A DNA stretch of 64,000 bases from Anaeramoeba flamelloides (taxonomy: Eukaryota; Metamonada; Anaeramoebidae): assembly GCA_027625915.1 (NCBI GenBank), contig JANTQA010000018.1, positions 472,501-536,500 of the forward strand. Direction: 5' to 3'. Shown here piece after piece: positions 1 through 10,164 of the stretch; the stretch's first letter is position 1; the number at the start of each line of letters is the position of its first letter. A model generated the notes under the pieces. It saw only the letters and a program-made list of their open reading frames with translations. It did not search any database and was not told the origin of the DNA. The position numbers and the translations under genes are program-made.

Positions 1-160
1 ATAAACCGAAAATAGATTAAAATTTTCTGTTTATTTCAAAAAGTAAAAAAAACCTAGAACACTTCACAAACAAAATAGAAAACCTCAAAAAAACCTAGAA
101 CACTTCACAAATAAAACAGAAAACCTCAAGAAAACCTAGGCACTCTACGGCACTTCACCG
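1..160. repeat. Hairpin/AGTGCC repeat in the LINE 3' region
   Basis: This AT-rich stretch repeats AAAACCTAGAACACTTCAC and ends with CCTAGGCACTCTACGGCAC. The same words occur at about 840-1010 and 25320-25400. It belongs to the hairpin family that interrupts the LINEs here. No coding signal is visible. Confidence 0.5.
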
Positions 161-215
161 AATTCCTAAATTTTTATTTAGGAATTTTATTAAAGACTCA
201 AAAATGAATTTATTA

Positions 216-545
216 CTAAAATAAAGCTAATAAACTTGGTGAATCTTTTTTTATAATAAGATTGAAAATATTAAAATTATTTAATATATTCAATATATTA
301 ATTTTTTTTAATTCAGATATCCAGATTTTGTGATTATTTTCATAGGCTGAACAATTCCATAGAAAATGATCCAAATCTTCAATGATATCTAAATTATTTA
401 TTTTTTTACATCTCTCACGAATTTTTGATTTATTTTTATTCATAACATAAGAATATCTGTTTAAATAATTTGTAAAATTTCTGAGTTTCAAAATAAAAGT
501 TGAACTCTTCCATTTTAAATATCTTTTTGTCGTTAGGTTTTCCAA
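216..545 (-). pseudogene. C-terminal zinc-knuckle (zf-RVT-like) fragment of LINE ORF2
   Basis: The reading frame contains RYLKWKSS, LNRYSYVMNKNKSK and then a C...DLDHFLWNCSAYEN pattern. This is the Cys/His cluster found after the RT in many LINE ORF2 proteins. The first CxxC pair is reduced (ERCKK), whereas the 25.6 kb copy has CKLCKK. It ends in a normal stop after SLLALF. The sequence upstream of this frame is a hairpin cassette (529-1267), not RT sequence. Confidence 0.72.
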
Positions 546-570
546 AATTTAAAGGAATTAAACCATCCAT

Positions 571-604
<34 letters not shown>

Positions 605-1267
605 TTTATTTACAAAAACTTTTGATTTTAAAAATAAACAGAAAATTCAGGAAGTACGCCACTAGCTTTTGTTTAATTTCTTAAATTAAAAAAAAGCGTT
701 TTTAGGTTTTCTTGAGTTTTCTGTTTATTTGTAAAGTGTTCTAGGTTTTTTTTACTTTTCGAAATAAACAGAAAATTTTAATAAATTTTCGGTTTATTTC
801 AAAAAGTTAAAAAAACCTAACGAAAATCTATTGATTGTTTAGATAAAGAGAAAGCCTCAAGAAAACCTAGACACTTGACGGCACGACTGATTATTTATTG
901 TGTTATTCATTTGGATATTTTTTAAATATTTTTGTGGTGTGTCGTAGAGTGTCGTCAAGTGCCTAGGTTTTCTTGATGTTTTCTCTTTTATTTGTGAAGT
1001 GTTCTAGGTTTTTTTGAGGTTTTCTATTTTATTTCAAAAAGTAAAAAAAACCTAACGAAAATCTATCAATTTTCCAAATAAACAGAAAACTCAAGAAAAG
1101 CTAACGGCGGTTTTCTAGAATTCAAAAGAATAGAGAAAAATCTTATATTTTACTCGATTCTTTTAAATTCTGGAAAAGCTAACGGTGGTTTTTGTTTAAT
1201 TTCAGTAATAAACTGAAAATTTTTGAAATTTTCAGTTTATTTCAAAAATTAAAAAAAACCTAACGAC
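529..1267. repeat. Mosaic hairpin cassette bounded by GTCGTTAGG / CCTAACGAC
   Basis: A cluster of imperfect palindromes sits between the RT part and the zinc-knuckle part of LINE copy 1. The outer ends are the inverted 9-mers GTCGTTAGG and CCTAACGAC. Inside are palindromes around TTTTACTCGATTC, around CAGTTTATTTC, and CCTAGG-centred pieces joined to AGTGCC motifs. A poly-T run lies at 574-603. Three other LINE copies in the window carry a related cassette at the same place. Confidence 0.65.
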
Positions 1268-1699
1268 CTTTCCTACTTGAGCTATTTTCTAGTTGTTTAA
1301 TTCTAAAATTTATCCAATTCAATTTCTAATTCTTTGAAGTTATTTGATTGCTAGTTAATATTTTCAAATTCTTTTTCTAAAAAAAGGAAGATAATGAATT
1401 AATTCATCAAAACCAAGGCTTTTTAATTTATGTATTAACTTAAATCTTTCTTTATATATTGTGATTCTTACAGGATCAAAATTTGCTTTAGTTTTATAAT
1501 AAATCCCACGGGGAATGTGGGTTAATAAATAAAAATTTTGTAATTTATGTATTAATACAAGTATCTATATCTTTAAAATCTGTTTTTTGTCAAATATTTC
1601 TAATCCATGTAATAGCTGATTATGTAATACAGCTTTAAAAAATTAAATTTTTAATCCATTAGAAAAAATTTTTTTTATTGTATATATTGATTAATTTTT

Positions 1700-2150
1700 T
1701 GAAATTGGTCTAAACTTTATCAAGGTTAAACTTTAAAATGAGTTTTTTTATTCAGCCAAATACCAAGATATTCCATTTCCTTTAGAACTACAGTTTTTTT
1801 AGTTTTGTCATTATTTGGATTCATTCCGAAATCTCTTATTATTTTATAGATTTTTTCTGATTGAAAATTTATTTCTATCAATGATCCTTTCATAAGCAAA
1901 ATTAGATCATCAGTAAAAATCTGAACATGTATAACTAATGGTTTAATTTTTTTTTTCTAAGAAAAAATGAGTGATAAATCCAAATAATAAAGGAGATAAT
2001 GGATCTCCCTGAGAAAAAACAATTACTTCTTTTGAGTAATAAGCAAGTAGATAATTTACAATAATTTTATTTTTTATAAATTTTTTAATTGAATAATAAA
2101 TCAATGAATGATGTATAGAGCCAAATAATATGTTTAATTGCTTTTTTTTT
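1700..2150 (-). pseudogene. Reverse transcriptase domain of LINE copy 1
   Basis: Reading the minus strand gives IHHSLIYYSIKKFIK, then QGDPLSPLLFGFITHF, then FTDDLILLMKGS, then FGMNPN. These match LINE RT motifs A-flank, B and C, and a downstream region. The same peptides occur in the plus-strand copy at 24150-24680. The catalytic box is FTDD instead of FADD, and the frame is broken in several places, so it is not expected to be functional. Confidence 0.78.
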
Positions 2151-2205
2151 TTAAGAAATATTTTCTTGTTAAAAAATTAAATCTTCGATAGAAAAAGGTA
2201 TTTGT

Positions 2206-2657
2206 TACTCATTTTCATTAGTGTGATTTACTTTTTGGGATTATTTATTTCCATGTGGTGTTGAAAAATTACAAATATACTCTTGGAAAGAAAACCATTT
2301 ATAACTTGAAATTTGGTAGTAGTTGAATTTTATGTTTTTTTTTTTTATTTCTGATTGAAGAAAGTAACAAAAAAGTGAAAAATTCACTATCTCAGCCCCG
2401 AGAAAGAATAGTTTAATTTCCATTTAGGTTTTCAAAATTATAATATTTTTGTAATGTATGTTCCACTCGGTACAAAAAAAAAGGAGTTGTATTTTTTTGC
2501 AGAAAAAAATTTCTTAATTACATTTTTTTTTTAAAAAAAAAATAGAATTGTTTTTTTATTTTTTATTGAGAAAAAAGTGTAAATTACACTCAAAGTACCC
2601 TTCTACTTAAATTTCTTTTCCGATAAGGAAAGTCTGAAATCATAGATTTTACAATTA
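2206..2657. other. AT-rich spacer, no gene seen
   Basis: No supported gene is visible. The only open frame (2241-2423, minus) is short and shows no family signature. Long A and T runs lie near 2480-2570. The stretch separates two LINE remnants and may be old LINE or intergenic DNA. Confidence 0.4.
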
Positions 2658-2759
2658 TTAAATTAACGAAAATAATTTCAAACCCTCACAATTAAAAATT
2701 ATTTCGTTAAAGTTTAATTCTTTTAATTTATTTTGAAAAATCAATCTATCATTTTAATA

Positions 2760-3018
2760 CCCTAATAAAAAGCATTTTTTTATAACATCTATTAACATTT
2801 TTATAACAAAATTTTCTTTTATATTATGATTTTTTCAATATTTTTTGGAAAAAGATTCTTATAAGGAACTTATAACAGATTCCAAATTTATTACACATTT
2901 TATAACAAAATATTTATGTTTTAAATGTTCTTATTATACAATTTTATAACATTTGAAATGTTTATAAAACCTTTACAACACGTTTATAAAATGTTATAAA
3001 AAACTATTTCTATTAGGG
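2760..3018. repeat. 259-bp MITE, ends CCCTAATA...TATTAGGG
   Basis: The termini CCCTAATAAAAA and TTCTATTAGGG are inverted repeats and TA lies on both sides (2758-2759 and 3019-3020). The inside is rich in TTATAAC words. It interrupts the coding end of the LINE fragment, whose reading resumes on the other side, so it is a later insertion. The TA duplication fits the Tc1/mariner group. Confidence 0.65.
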
Positions 3019-3239
3019 TAGGAAGGAAATACACATAAAAAGTGATCAGTATTTTCTATTATTTTGTTCTGTTCATATTTTAAACATAAAGGACACAATC
3101 TCTTTGAATTTTTATTGATTACATAGTAATATCTATTTAACCAGTTAATAAATGTTCTGAATTTTAGAATTGTTGAATTTGATGGATAACTTAAATATCT
3201 TTGATTAATAAATATTTGTTTTAAATTATTACAAAATAT

Positions 3240-3375
3240 TTTATGGAAGTGTAATAGAGTGCCTTCAAGTGCTGTATGGTTCCTAGGTTTTTTTTAATTC
3301 AAGTAATAAACTGAAAATTTCTCAAATTTTCAATTTATTTCTTAAATTAAAAAAAAAACTAACGACATTTCCAAT
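3240..3375. repeat. Hairpin cassette in the second LINE subfamily
   Basis: In LINE orientation it begins with GTCGTTAG, contains a palindrome around CAGTTTATTAC, and passes CCTAGG and a CAGCACTTGAAGGCACTCT stretch. It then rejoins LINE sequence before the RYL motif. It is shorter than the cassettes at 529-1267 and 25044-25558 but lies in the homologous position. Confidence 0.55.
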
Positions 3376-3600
3376 TGGTAGAATTTAACAACTCATTTTA
3401 ATTATAAATTTCAATTATTACTTCAATTAAATCATTTGAATTCCAGCTGATTTTATTGTTTGTTCATGTTGATTAAATTTTATTAATTTTTCTAAATAAG
3501 GAAGAGATAAATTTTACAATTTATAATTAAATTTAAATTTTCAATTTATTAATTGAAATTAACAAATTTTCGAATTTTAAATTATGTTTTATAAATAAGA

Positions 3601-3953
3601 AAAAAAAATAATTATTTTCTTTATTTGTTCCAAATCCCCATAAAAAAAAACAAGCAAATAAACCCCCTATTGGAATAAGTTTTTCAATTATTTTGATTTT
3701 AACAAATCAAAAATAATAAAACCTTGAAAATATTTTTATTATTTTCAATTTTCAGCAAAAGATTCTGCAGGTTTGTTGAACTCAAATTATGAATTAAGGG
3801 TTTTTGTTAAACTAAATTTTAATTAAATTTAGATATTTTTATCCATTAAAACAAATTCTTTATAAAAAAACATTGTCTCCATTTTTTTAAAACATATATT
3901 CAAGAAATTAAAATTAAATTTTTCAAAATATAAAAAAAAAAAAAAAAAAAAAT
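3601..3953. other. AT-rich spacer and possible intron
   Basis: No clear gene. A run of about 20 A residues near 3931-3951 ends in TAG just before RCC1-like coding sequence, so the right end may be an intron of the following gene. An earlier exon could not be recognised. Confidence 0.35.
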
Positions 3954-5342
3954 AGAAATGAAACTGGACAATTCGGACTTGACGAAAAAAAGAACAATTT
4001 AGTAAAAATTCCAACGGAATTTCAAATCGGTACAATTAACTGTGGAATGAAACATTGTTTAATTCTAGGAAATGATGAAAATGAAAAACAACTATTATTA
4101 GGTACTGGCAAATCCCCCTCAAAATGGGTTTTCTTCAGATATTAATAAATTTACGCCCATTAAATTCTTTTCGGATAACGATTATCAAATTAAACAAATT
4201 AGTGTTGGTGTTTATCATTCGATGATTTTAACGGAAGATTCAAAAATTTTTATATTTGGTAGTAATGGTAAGCGATTAAATTAAAATTTTGTATTTCTTA
4301 TTTGATTTTTTTTTCAATTTTACATCAATGAAATTTTAAACTTTTAAAAAGATTCAAAACGAATCCAAAGATCATGCTAGATAAATTTTCTAGAATCAAT
4401 TATTTGACTAAAATTTCACATTTCCAAAAAAAAAAAATTAAAAAAAAAAAAAAAAAAAAAAACATAGGTAGTAAACTTTTTCTTACAAAGCCATCAAGCC
4501 ATATCCCAATGGAAATCAAAATCCCAGACATTCAGGGGCATTCAAATCTCAAAATTTATGCAGGGTGTCATTCTTGCTATATATACCATTTAGATTCTGA
4601 TTTTAATAATACATTATCAAGTGATCTGCTTGAACTGTTTAAGGCACAAAATTCAAATAACTTCAGTGACTATTCAATTAAAGATCTCAAAATTCATAAA
4701 ATACTGTTAGAAGTTAGAATTGGGAAGCCCATTGAAAAAATTGAAAAAATTTTAAAGAAATATTCAAAAGATGAAATTGCCATTTTTATGAGGTGGGTTT
4801 ACTCTGATAAAATTAGATCAAACAAAAACAGAAAATTAATAAATGAAATTTGGAAGAAATTAGGTAATAGCCAAGATTTTCAAAATACAAAGAAAAATAG
4901 CATTGAAAATGACAATAGAAATAATCCAAATAACGATAATAATAGAAATACGTTAGAACATGATTTAATGAAACTTTGGAAGCATGAAGAATCAAAAGAT
5001 TTTTCAATTATTGTGGACTTGGAGGATGTTGAAGAAGAGGAAGAAAAAAAATATTTCAAAATACCAATTCACAAATTTATTTTAATAGCAAGATCTGGTT
5101 TATTTAGAGAAATGTTCGATAACATTAATGAAAATGAAAAAAGTCTTTTCCAAATTAACGATTACTCTGGCAAATCAATCGAAAGCTTAATAATTTTATA
5201 TAAATACTTTTATACTGGGAAAATTGAATTGACAGCTGACCATGACCCTATCTTAATTTATGAAGAATTAGAAGATGCTGTTGAATATTATCAATTAAAT
5301 AAAAATTCGAATTTTAAGAAAGAATTAAATCAAATCAAATAA
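3954..5342 (+). pseudogene. RCC1-BTB protein gene, decayed or multi-exon paralogue
   Basis: RCC1-repeat peptides come first: GQFGLDEKKNNLV, TINCGMKHCLIL, then QIKQISVGVYHSMILTED and FIFGSNGK. Next are a likely intron (GTAAGC at about 4268 to AAAAAG near 4351) and a 322-residue open frame at 4374-5342. That frame has one more RCC1-like piece (residues 35-75), a diverged BTB region (about 80-165), an Asn-rich linker (170-192) and a better BTB domain (195-310, IPIHKFILIARSGLFREMF). The layout matches the intact gene at 45658-47289. A one-base shift in an A-run near 4120 breaks the RCC1 part, and the intron junction does not restore the frame. The Lys run at residues 19-29 is probably non-coding A-tract. 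It could be a pseudogene or contain assembly errors in homopolymers. Confidence 0.7.
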
Positions 5343-5879
5343 AATTTTAATTTCAATTAATTTTTTTAATACACAAAAAAAAAAAAATCAGGTACAAATA
5401 TATTTTATAATTAACTTATTTATATAACCATTTTTAAAAAAAAAGTAATCAAAAAAATTCAATCTTGAAAAATGAATAAAAATACAAACAAAATTAAAAA
5501 TTCTTTCTCTTTATTTTTTTTATTTGCCCTTCAAAAGGATAGCATTTCTTTCTTTAATTCAATCATTTATTTTAAAAAAAGATTATTAAAATACAACATT
5601 ACCACAGGAGTATTATCACATTTTTTTCTTTTTTTAAATTATGTTCTTTATTTTGTAAAAATAATCTCTATTTCTTCAATTTCTTTTGATATCTTAAACA
5701 TTTCATCTTCAAAACTAATTGGTTTTGAAAAAATTTTTTTCCAATAAAATTTGATCTTTTGAAAAGTTTAATTATTGTTTGAATTTTTCTTGGAAAAACG
5801 TAAAGCACTTTATTTTATGTTTAATGATTGCATTTTTTCATCAAAATAATGACTCTAAAATAATAAAAATACTACAGAA
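5343..5879. other. AT-rich spacer, no gene seen
   Basis: It contains a 91-codon open frame (5472-5747), Phe/Leu/Ile-rich and without a family signature. That is what AT-rich DNA yields by chance. Probably the 3' flank of the RCC1-BTB copy. Confidence 0.4.
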
Positions 5880-5909
5880 ATTGTTATATAAGAAATATAA
5901 AATAACATT

Positions 5910-6393
5910 TTGAAAAAACAATTTCCTCATGTATACCAATTCAAAAGTTTTGAAATTTTGACACATATAGTTATTTCATTTTTTCTTTTTAAAATAATTT
6001 TATTTTTTTTTATAATTCTTTGGTATTTTGGAATTTGTTTTGATCAAATTGTTTTTTTAAATAAATTCAAAAAAATGTTCATTTGTCCAAAATTGCTCAA
6101 TTATCCAAAAAAATCAAAAAATTCCTTGATTTATAAAAAAAAAAAAAATAAAACAATAATAATGAAATTCCAAACAAAAATGAGCATTTATTAGTTTCTA
6201 AGTGATCAAAATAGAATTTTTTCAATTTTATTCAACAAATAAATCAAAAAACAAAATATTTATCTTTTTTTTTATTTATATTATTGAAATTGAGTTCCAA
6301 AAATATGGAAGTAAAGTTTTCAGATCTTGAAGAAAAATATAAAAATAGGTAAATTTTTAATAAAAAAAAAAAAAAATAAATCAAAATTGACCA
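5910..6393. other. Downstream flank of protease 1
   Basis: AT-rich sequence shared with the downstream flanks of the other three proteases. A 94-codon frame at 5910-6194 is not conserved as protein in those flanks, so I do not call it. It holds the 3' UTR of the minus-strand gene and possibly its polyadenylation signals. Confidence 0.45.
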
Positions 6394-8516
6394 TTAAAAG
6401 ATGATGAATTGGAGAATTGCTAATAAGAAAAATGATAATAAAAAGGAATTGTTGACGAAATTTGAAATACTGACTTCATCTGAAGGGTCAGGGGTAGGCG
6501 TAGGGGTAGGTGTTGGTGTGGAGTCTGAATTAACTTCCGTTCCATAAAAAATTAATTTGAATGAATCAAAAGTACCTTCGTCCAGTTCAATTTCATCATA
6601 GACAAAAATAATCCATTCACCTTTTGAAGATTCTCCATAGAAATTCTTTACAAACAAAGGATAATTAACTAAATCCGAGTGGTAATCTTTATGGGGTACG
6701 ACCACATGTATTTGGGTACCCGAGGGTGATTCCAAAGCGATCCCAATATCTCCAATGTAATCATGTGTAATTGAGATTTGGATTTCAACACCACCAACAA
6801 TTGTGAGGTCAGAATTGACCTGAATTGTTTCTACAAGATAATTACTGGTACTTCCTCCATCTGGTATAATTTTGTTGACAGTTTTAAAATTTGTTTCTAA
6901 TTTTTCGAAAGTAGGATTGGCATCCCATTCTAGGGCTACGTCAACAGCAGCTGATGCGTCAACTAAACCAAATCCAAAGTGACGATGATAATAATATCCT
7001 TCTGAATTCTGAATCCAATTTTCTGTTGGTAAATGTTCACGAGTGGCTGTTTCAATTATAATTTGTTGCACTTGCCAATAATTTAAATTTGGGTTTGCTT
7101 CGAGAATGAGTGCAACCACTCCTGCGACTAAAGGAGTTGCACTTGATGTCCCCCCAAAATCATCTCTACAGCTTGTTGTTGAAGCTCGATCAGTTGTTCT
7201 TATTCCTTCATAAGCGTCATCGCTGTTATAACCTGATGAGACTCCACTAACAACAAGAGCCGTTCCTCCATTGGAATAAGTTGAGTGCCCTCCATCGATA
7301 TTGACTGCAGCTACACCAATGACTTGTGCCATTTTTGCGTATGTATACTGATTAATATCTCCCCCGTATTGATAATCGTTCCCTGCTGCAAATACAAACA
7401 CTATACCCTTCCCATCTCTTCCATTTTCAACTGCATCGACAATAGCATCAGTTACAACTGAATTTTGTTCATAATAAGTACATCCATTATCTTCTGTACA
7501 GCCATATGGCCCCCAACTATTACTGGAAACATGAAACGCTCCTTCACTTTCATCACTTAAAGCTTCAGCCAGTTCACCATCAGTTGCACCATCACATAGA
7601 AACCTTCTTCCCATGAGATTAGCCTCTGGGGCCACACCTAATCCGCAAGCTCCATCTCCATCTGTTGCTGCTGCAACACCTGCACATGAGGTACCATGTG
7701 TATCCTCAGTAGTACCAACAGGATCGTTCTGATCCAAACAGTAATCCCATGATCCTTGCATCAAGAAATTGCTTGACAAATCTTCATGGGCATGGTCCAA
7801 ACCATCATCAACAATGGAAATCGTGATATCCTCTCCAAAGTATCCCAGGTCCCAAACAGGTGACACATTAACGTCCACTCCAGCTTTACCATCATATTGA
7901 CCTGTGTTTTTTAAATGAAATTGCTCAGAAAATAGAGAATCAGATGGTGTGTAATCTTTTGGTACATTATCATGATATTTGTTCCTTTCATATGAAACTG
8001 CCATTGTTTCCAAACTAAGCACTGGAATTGAGTCTAAGCCATTCTTATGATTCACTTCATCATATTTGAATAGATAATAATCCTTTCGTAATTTTAATTT
8101 CCTGACAAAGACCATCCCTGTTTGAGCAACAAAATCTTCAACACTTACATTGTCTTTCAATTGAACAATCATCTCTCCTGTTTCTCTTGATGGCTTTTCT
8201 TCCCTTTGGAAGGCAATTTTCTTCTTTTGGAACTTGCTTCCATTGGGTAGTTCAATAATCCCTGAACAAAGACAAAGTCCAATAAATAGAGTCTATTTTT
8301 CATTTTTTTTTGTTTGGTTTATGTTTTTATCAAAATTACAAAATTAATTAAAAATAAGAAAAAAGAATAAATCAAGAAATGAATTTATTTTTGATGTTTT
8401 TTTGTTGTTGGTTGATGGTGGTTGGTAAATTATCAATTGGTAATTGTGTGACACACTCCAATACTACTCTGGATCAACATCAGAATCAAAAATTTGATTG
8501 ATAATAAAAAATTCAT
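6394..8516 (-). CDS. Kexin/furin-like serine protease (S8B), copy 1
   Basis: Secretory subtilisin-type endoprotease of the proprotein convertase family, which cleaves proproteins usually after basic residues. The main exon gives 592 codons from an internal Met at 8172 and stays open upstream. Numbered from that Met: prodomain about 1-75; catalytic domain about 85-420 with D122 (IVDDGLD), H159 (THGTSCAG), oxyanion N265 (AAGND) and S343 (GGTSSATP); P domain about 430-545; Thr-Pro repeats 551-561; hydrophobic tail 575-592 suggesting a GPI or membrane anchor. I propose exon 1 at 8468-8516 coding MNFLLSIKFLILMLIQ, a signal peptide, spliced (donor GTAGT at 8467, acceptor CAG at 8262-8264) to exon 2 at 6394-8261, giving 638 residues. 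All four copies keep the donor, the acceptor and the phase. No R-x-K/R-R site is obvious after the prodomain. The family call is firm; the first exon is inferred. Confidence 0.92.
8262..8467 (-). other. Inferred phase-1 intron of protease 1
   Basis: On the minus strand the donor is A|GTAGTATTGG and the acceptor TTTGTCTTTGTTCAG|GG. Copies 2-4 have corresponding donor and acceptor, and exon 2 is in phase 1 in all. Just after the donor is GTGTGTCACACAATT, a near-palindrome kept in copies 1, 2 and 4 and altered in copy 3. The acceptor tract also reads as LFIGLCLCS in frame with the protease, an alternative signal-peptide reading that lacks a start codon. Confidence 0.6.
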
Positions 8517-10164
8517 TATAGTATTGATATGTCGGTATCGCTTATTTCTTATTTTTTTTTATTGGAGTTTGTTATCCTATTTGTTTTTTACCAAAAGTTA
8601 GAAAAAAACACACAAAAAAAAAAAAAAAAAAAAAAAAAATATTAAAAAAGAGAGATCTTACAAATATTAAAAAAGCTTTCATATTTTATTTTGACAAAAA
8701 ATCAAATTAAAAAAAAAAATGATTTTTTAATTTTTTGAAAATATGTTTTTAAAGAATTATTACTTATCGAGAACGAATTTTAAGAGGCTTTTTTTCAAGA
8801 ATTCCTTTTTTATATATAAAATTTAATTTTTTTTTTTTTCTTCAAAAAACAAGAACAAGTCTTTAGGGGGTTATGAATTATTTTATCAATTAGTTTCTTG
8901 TCGAATTTTCGAAAAATTCAATCGAAGATTAGAAATTTAATTTTCTATCTTGAGAAGACGAACTTATAAAAATTTAGAAAGAAAAAAATTTAAGGAGAGA
9001 AACAAAATTTAAGACTTTTTCCTTTTTTGTTTTTTTATGGTAATTCAAGAATTGAGGATGATTAAATGAAGAAAGATTTTTTTTTTTAAGTAACAAATTT
9101 CGCAAGAGTTTTTTCTCTAAAAAATGGTCAAATGTTTTCCGAGTTCTCAGATTCAAAAAATCTTCATACTATTTAAAGTTTCTTTCAAAGAAAACGAATT
9201 CTTAAAAATGAAAATAATAGTACAAATTAAACTTTTTTTCTCAGATTTTTCTCTTTTTCGTTTGTTTGTGCCTTAATCGTTAAAACAAATAATTTACAAA
9301 GAATTTTAATCAAAGAGAAAACCAAAACAAACTGATTCTATTAAATTGAAAAAATAAATAAAACCTTTCATAGATTTTAACTTTAAAAAATAGATAAAAA
9401 TTCTTAATTTTGGTTTTTTTGAATTAATAATTGATCTTAAAGATATCGAAATAAAATAACAAAAGATATTTAACAAATTTGCTTTCTGTTTTCTGAAACA
9501 GACTTGAAATTGAAAAAAGTGTACTCGAAATTTGTTTAGACCAGGGTTTCGAAAATACAATGGATTTTCCAGAATTATTACTTCTGGTTTACAGAAGTAA
9601 TAATTTCAAAAAAAATTATGTCAAAATATTCAAAAATTATTTTGTTTTTTCAAAAATTACATATTTCTTTTTATCCTAAAATCATAAAAATCCTAAAAAA
9701 ATTAAACAATTCAGTTTTTCTTATTAATTTGTGAATCAAGAACCAAGTTTTTATTGTTTTTTTTGAATTCAATTCATTTTTGAAAAAATTTAATGTTTGC
9801 TTTTCAAAAAAACTAAAAATTGGGAAATTCCCATTTGTTTAAAAAAAAATTTGAATTCAATTTCCTTTTTGGTAATTAAGTTTATAATCTTTTTAAAACC
9901 ACCTAAGAGAAAGAAATTTTGAATCAAATCAAATTTCAAAAATTTTCTTATAATTTGAAAACATTACAATAGTTTATTCATGGCTTGTATCAAAAAATAT
10001 TGTTATTTGAAAAAGAAGTAAAAAATTTTTTTCTCCTTTTAAAAATACGAATATTGATCGAAACTAATAAATTGAGTCCCAAGAAAGTTTACCTATTATT
10101 GTTTAAGACTTATTTCTAAAACTGGGAATCTTGTAAATTTTTAATTACTGAAAATCTATTCTTC
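8517..10164. other. Upstream flank of protease 1
   Basis: No convincing gene. It should contain the promoter of the minus-strand protease. About 8980-9990 is shared with 32450-33560 and in part with 18200-18800 and 38160-38340. A long A run lies at 8617-8638. The short frames here are not conserved between units. Confidence 0.45.

Larger units (their letters stand above)
1..2205 (-). mobile_element. LINE (non-LTR retrotransposon) remnant, copy 1
   Basis: The minus strand carries the order expected of a LINE ORF2. A reverse transcriptase block lies near 1700-2150, with a QGDPLSPLLF motif at about 1985-2013 and an FTDDL active-site variant near 1903-1916. A C-terminal Cys/His domain (zf-RVT-like) lies at 216-545, and a 3' UTR hairpin, AATTCCTAAAT with its complement, at about 162-188. 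Many frame breaks make it a dead copy. It is homologous to the LINE at 24048-27021. The 3' end runs off or merges into hairpin repeats at 1-160, so the true boundary is unclear. Confidence 0.8.
2658..3600 (-). mobile_element. LINE fragment, second subfamily, with nested MITE
   Basis: The minus strand reads INQRYLSYPSNSTILKF, then FINWLNRYYYVINK, then CPLCLKYEQ and NTDHFLCVFPSYP. This is the zf-RVT-like Cys/His region of a LINE ORF2, better preserved than in copy 1 (full CxxC, then H and C). The reading continues beyond a MITE (2760-3018) as LIFQNKLKELNFNEI, ending at a TAA at 2658-2660. A hairpin cassette at 3240-3375 separates the upstream part. The peptide differs strongly from the other copies, so it is an older or different subfamily. 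Confidence 0.75.

Noticed and set aside
4428-4465. Poly-lysine N-terminus of the BTB frame
   Set aside because: Encoded by A-runs typical of introns and spacers here; probably not translated.
5472-6194. Two open frames of about 90 codons between the RCC1-BTB relic and protease 1
   Set aside because: Composition is Phe/Ile/Lys/Leu noise from AT-rich DNA, and the second is not conserved as protein in the equivalent flanks of other units.
8262-8292. LFIGLCLCS / TLFIVLCLSS as the actual protease signal peptide
   Set aside because: No in-frame Met precedes it and a stop lies directly upstream in copies 1, 3 and 4; the tract works as a polypyrimidine acceptor. Kept only as an alternative for copies 3 and 4.
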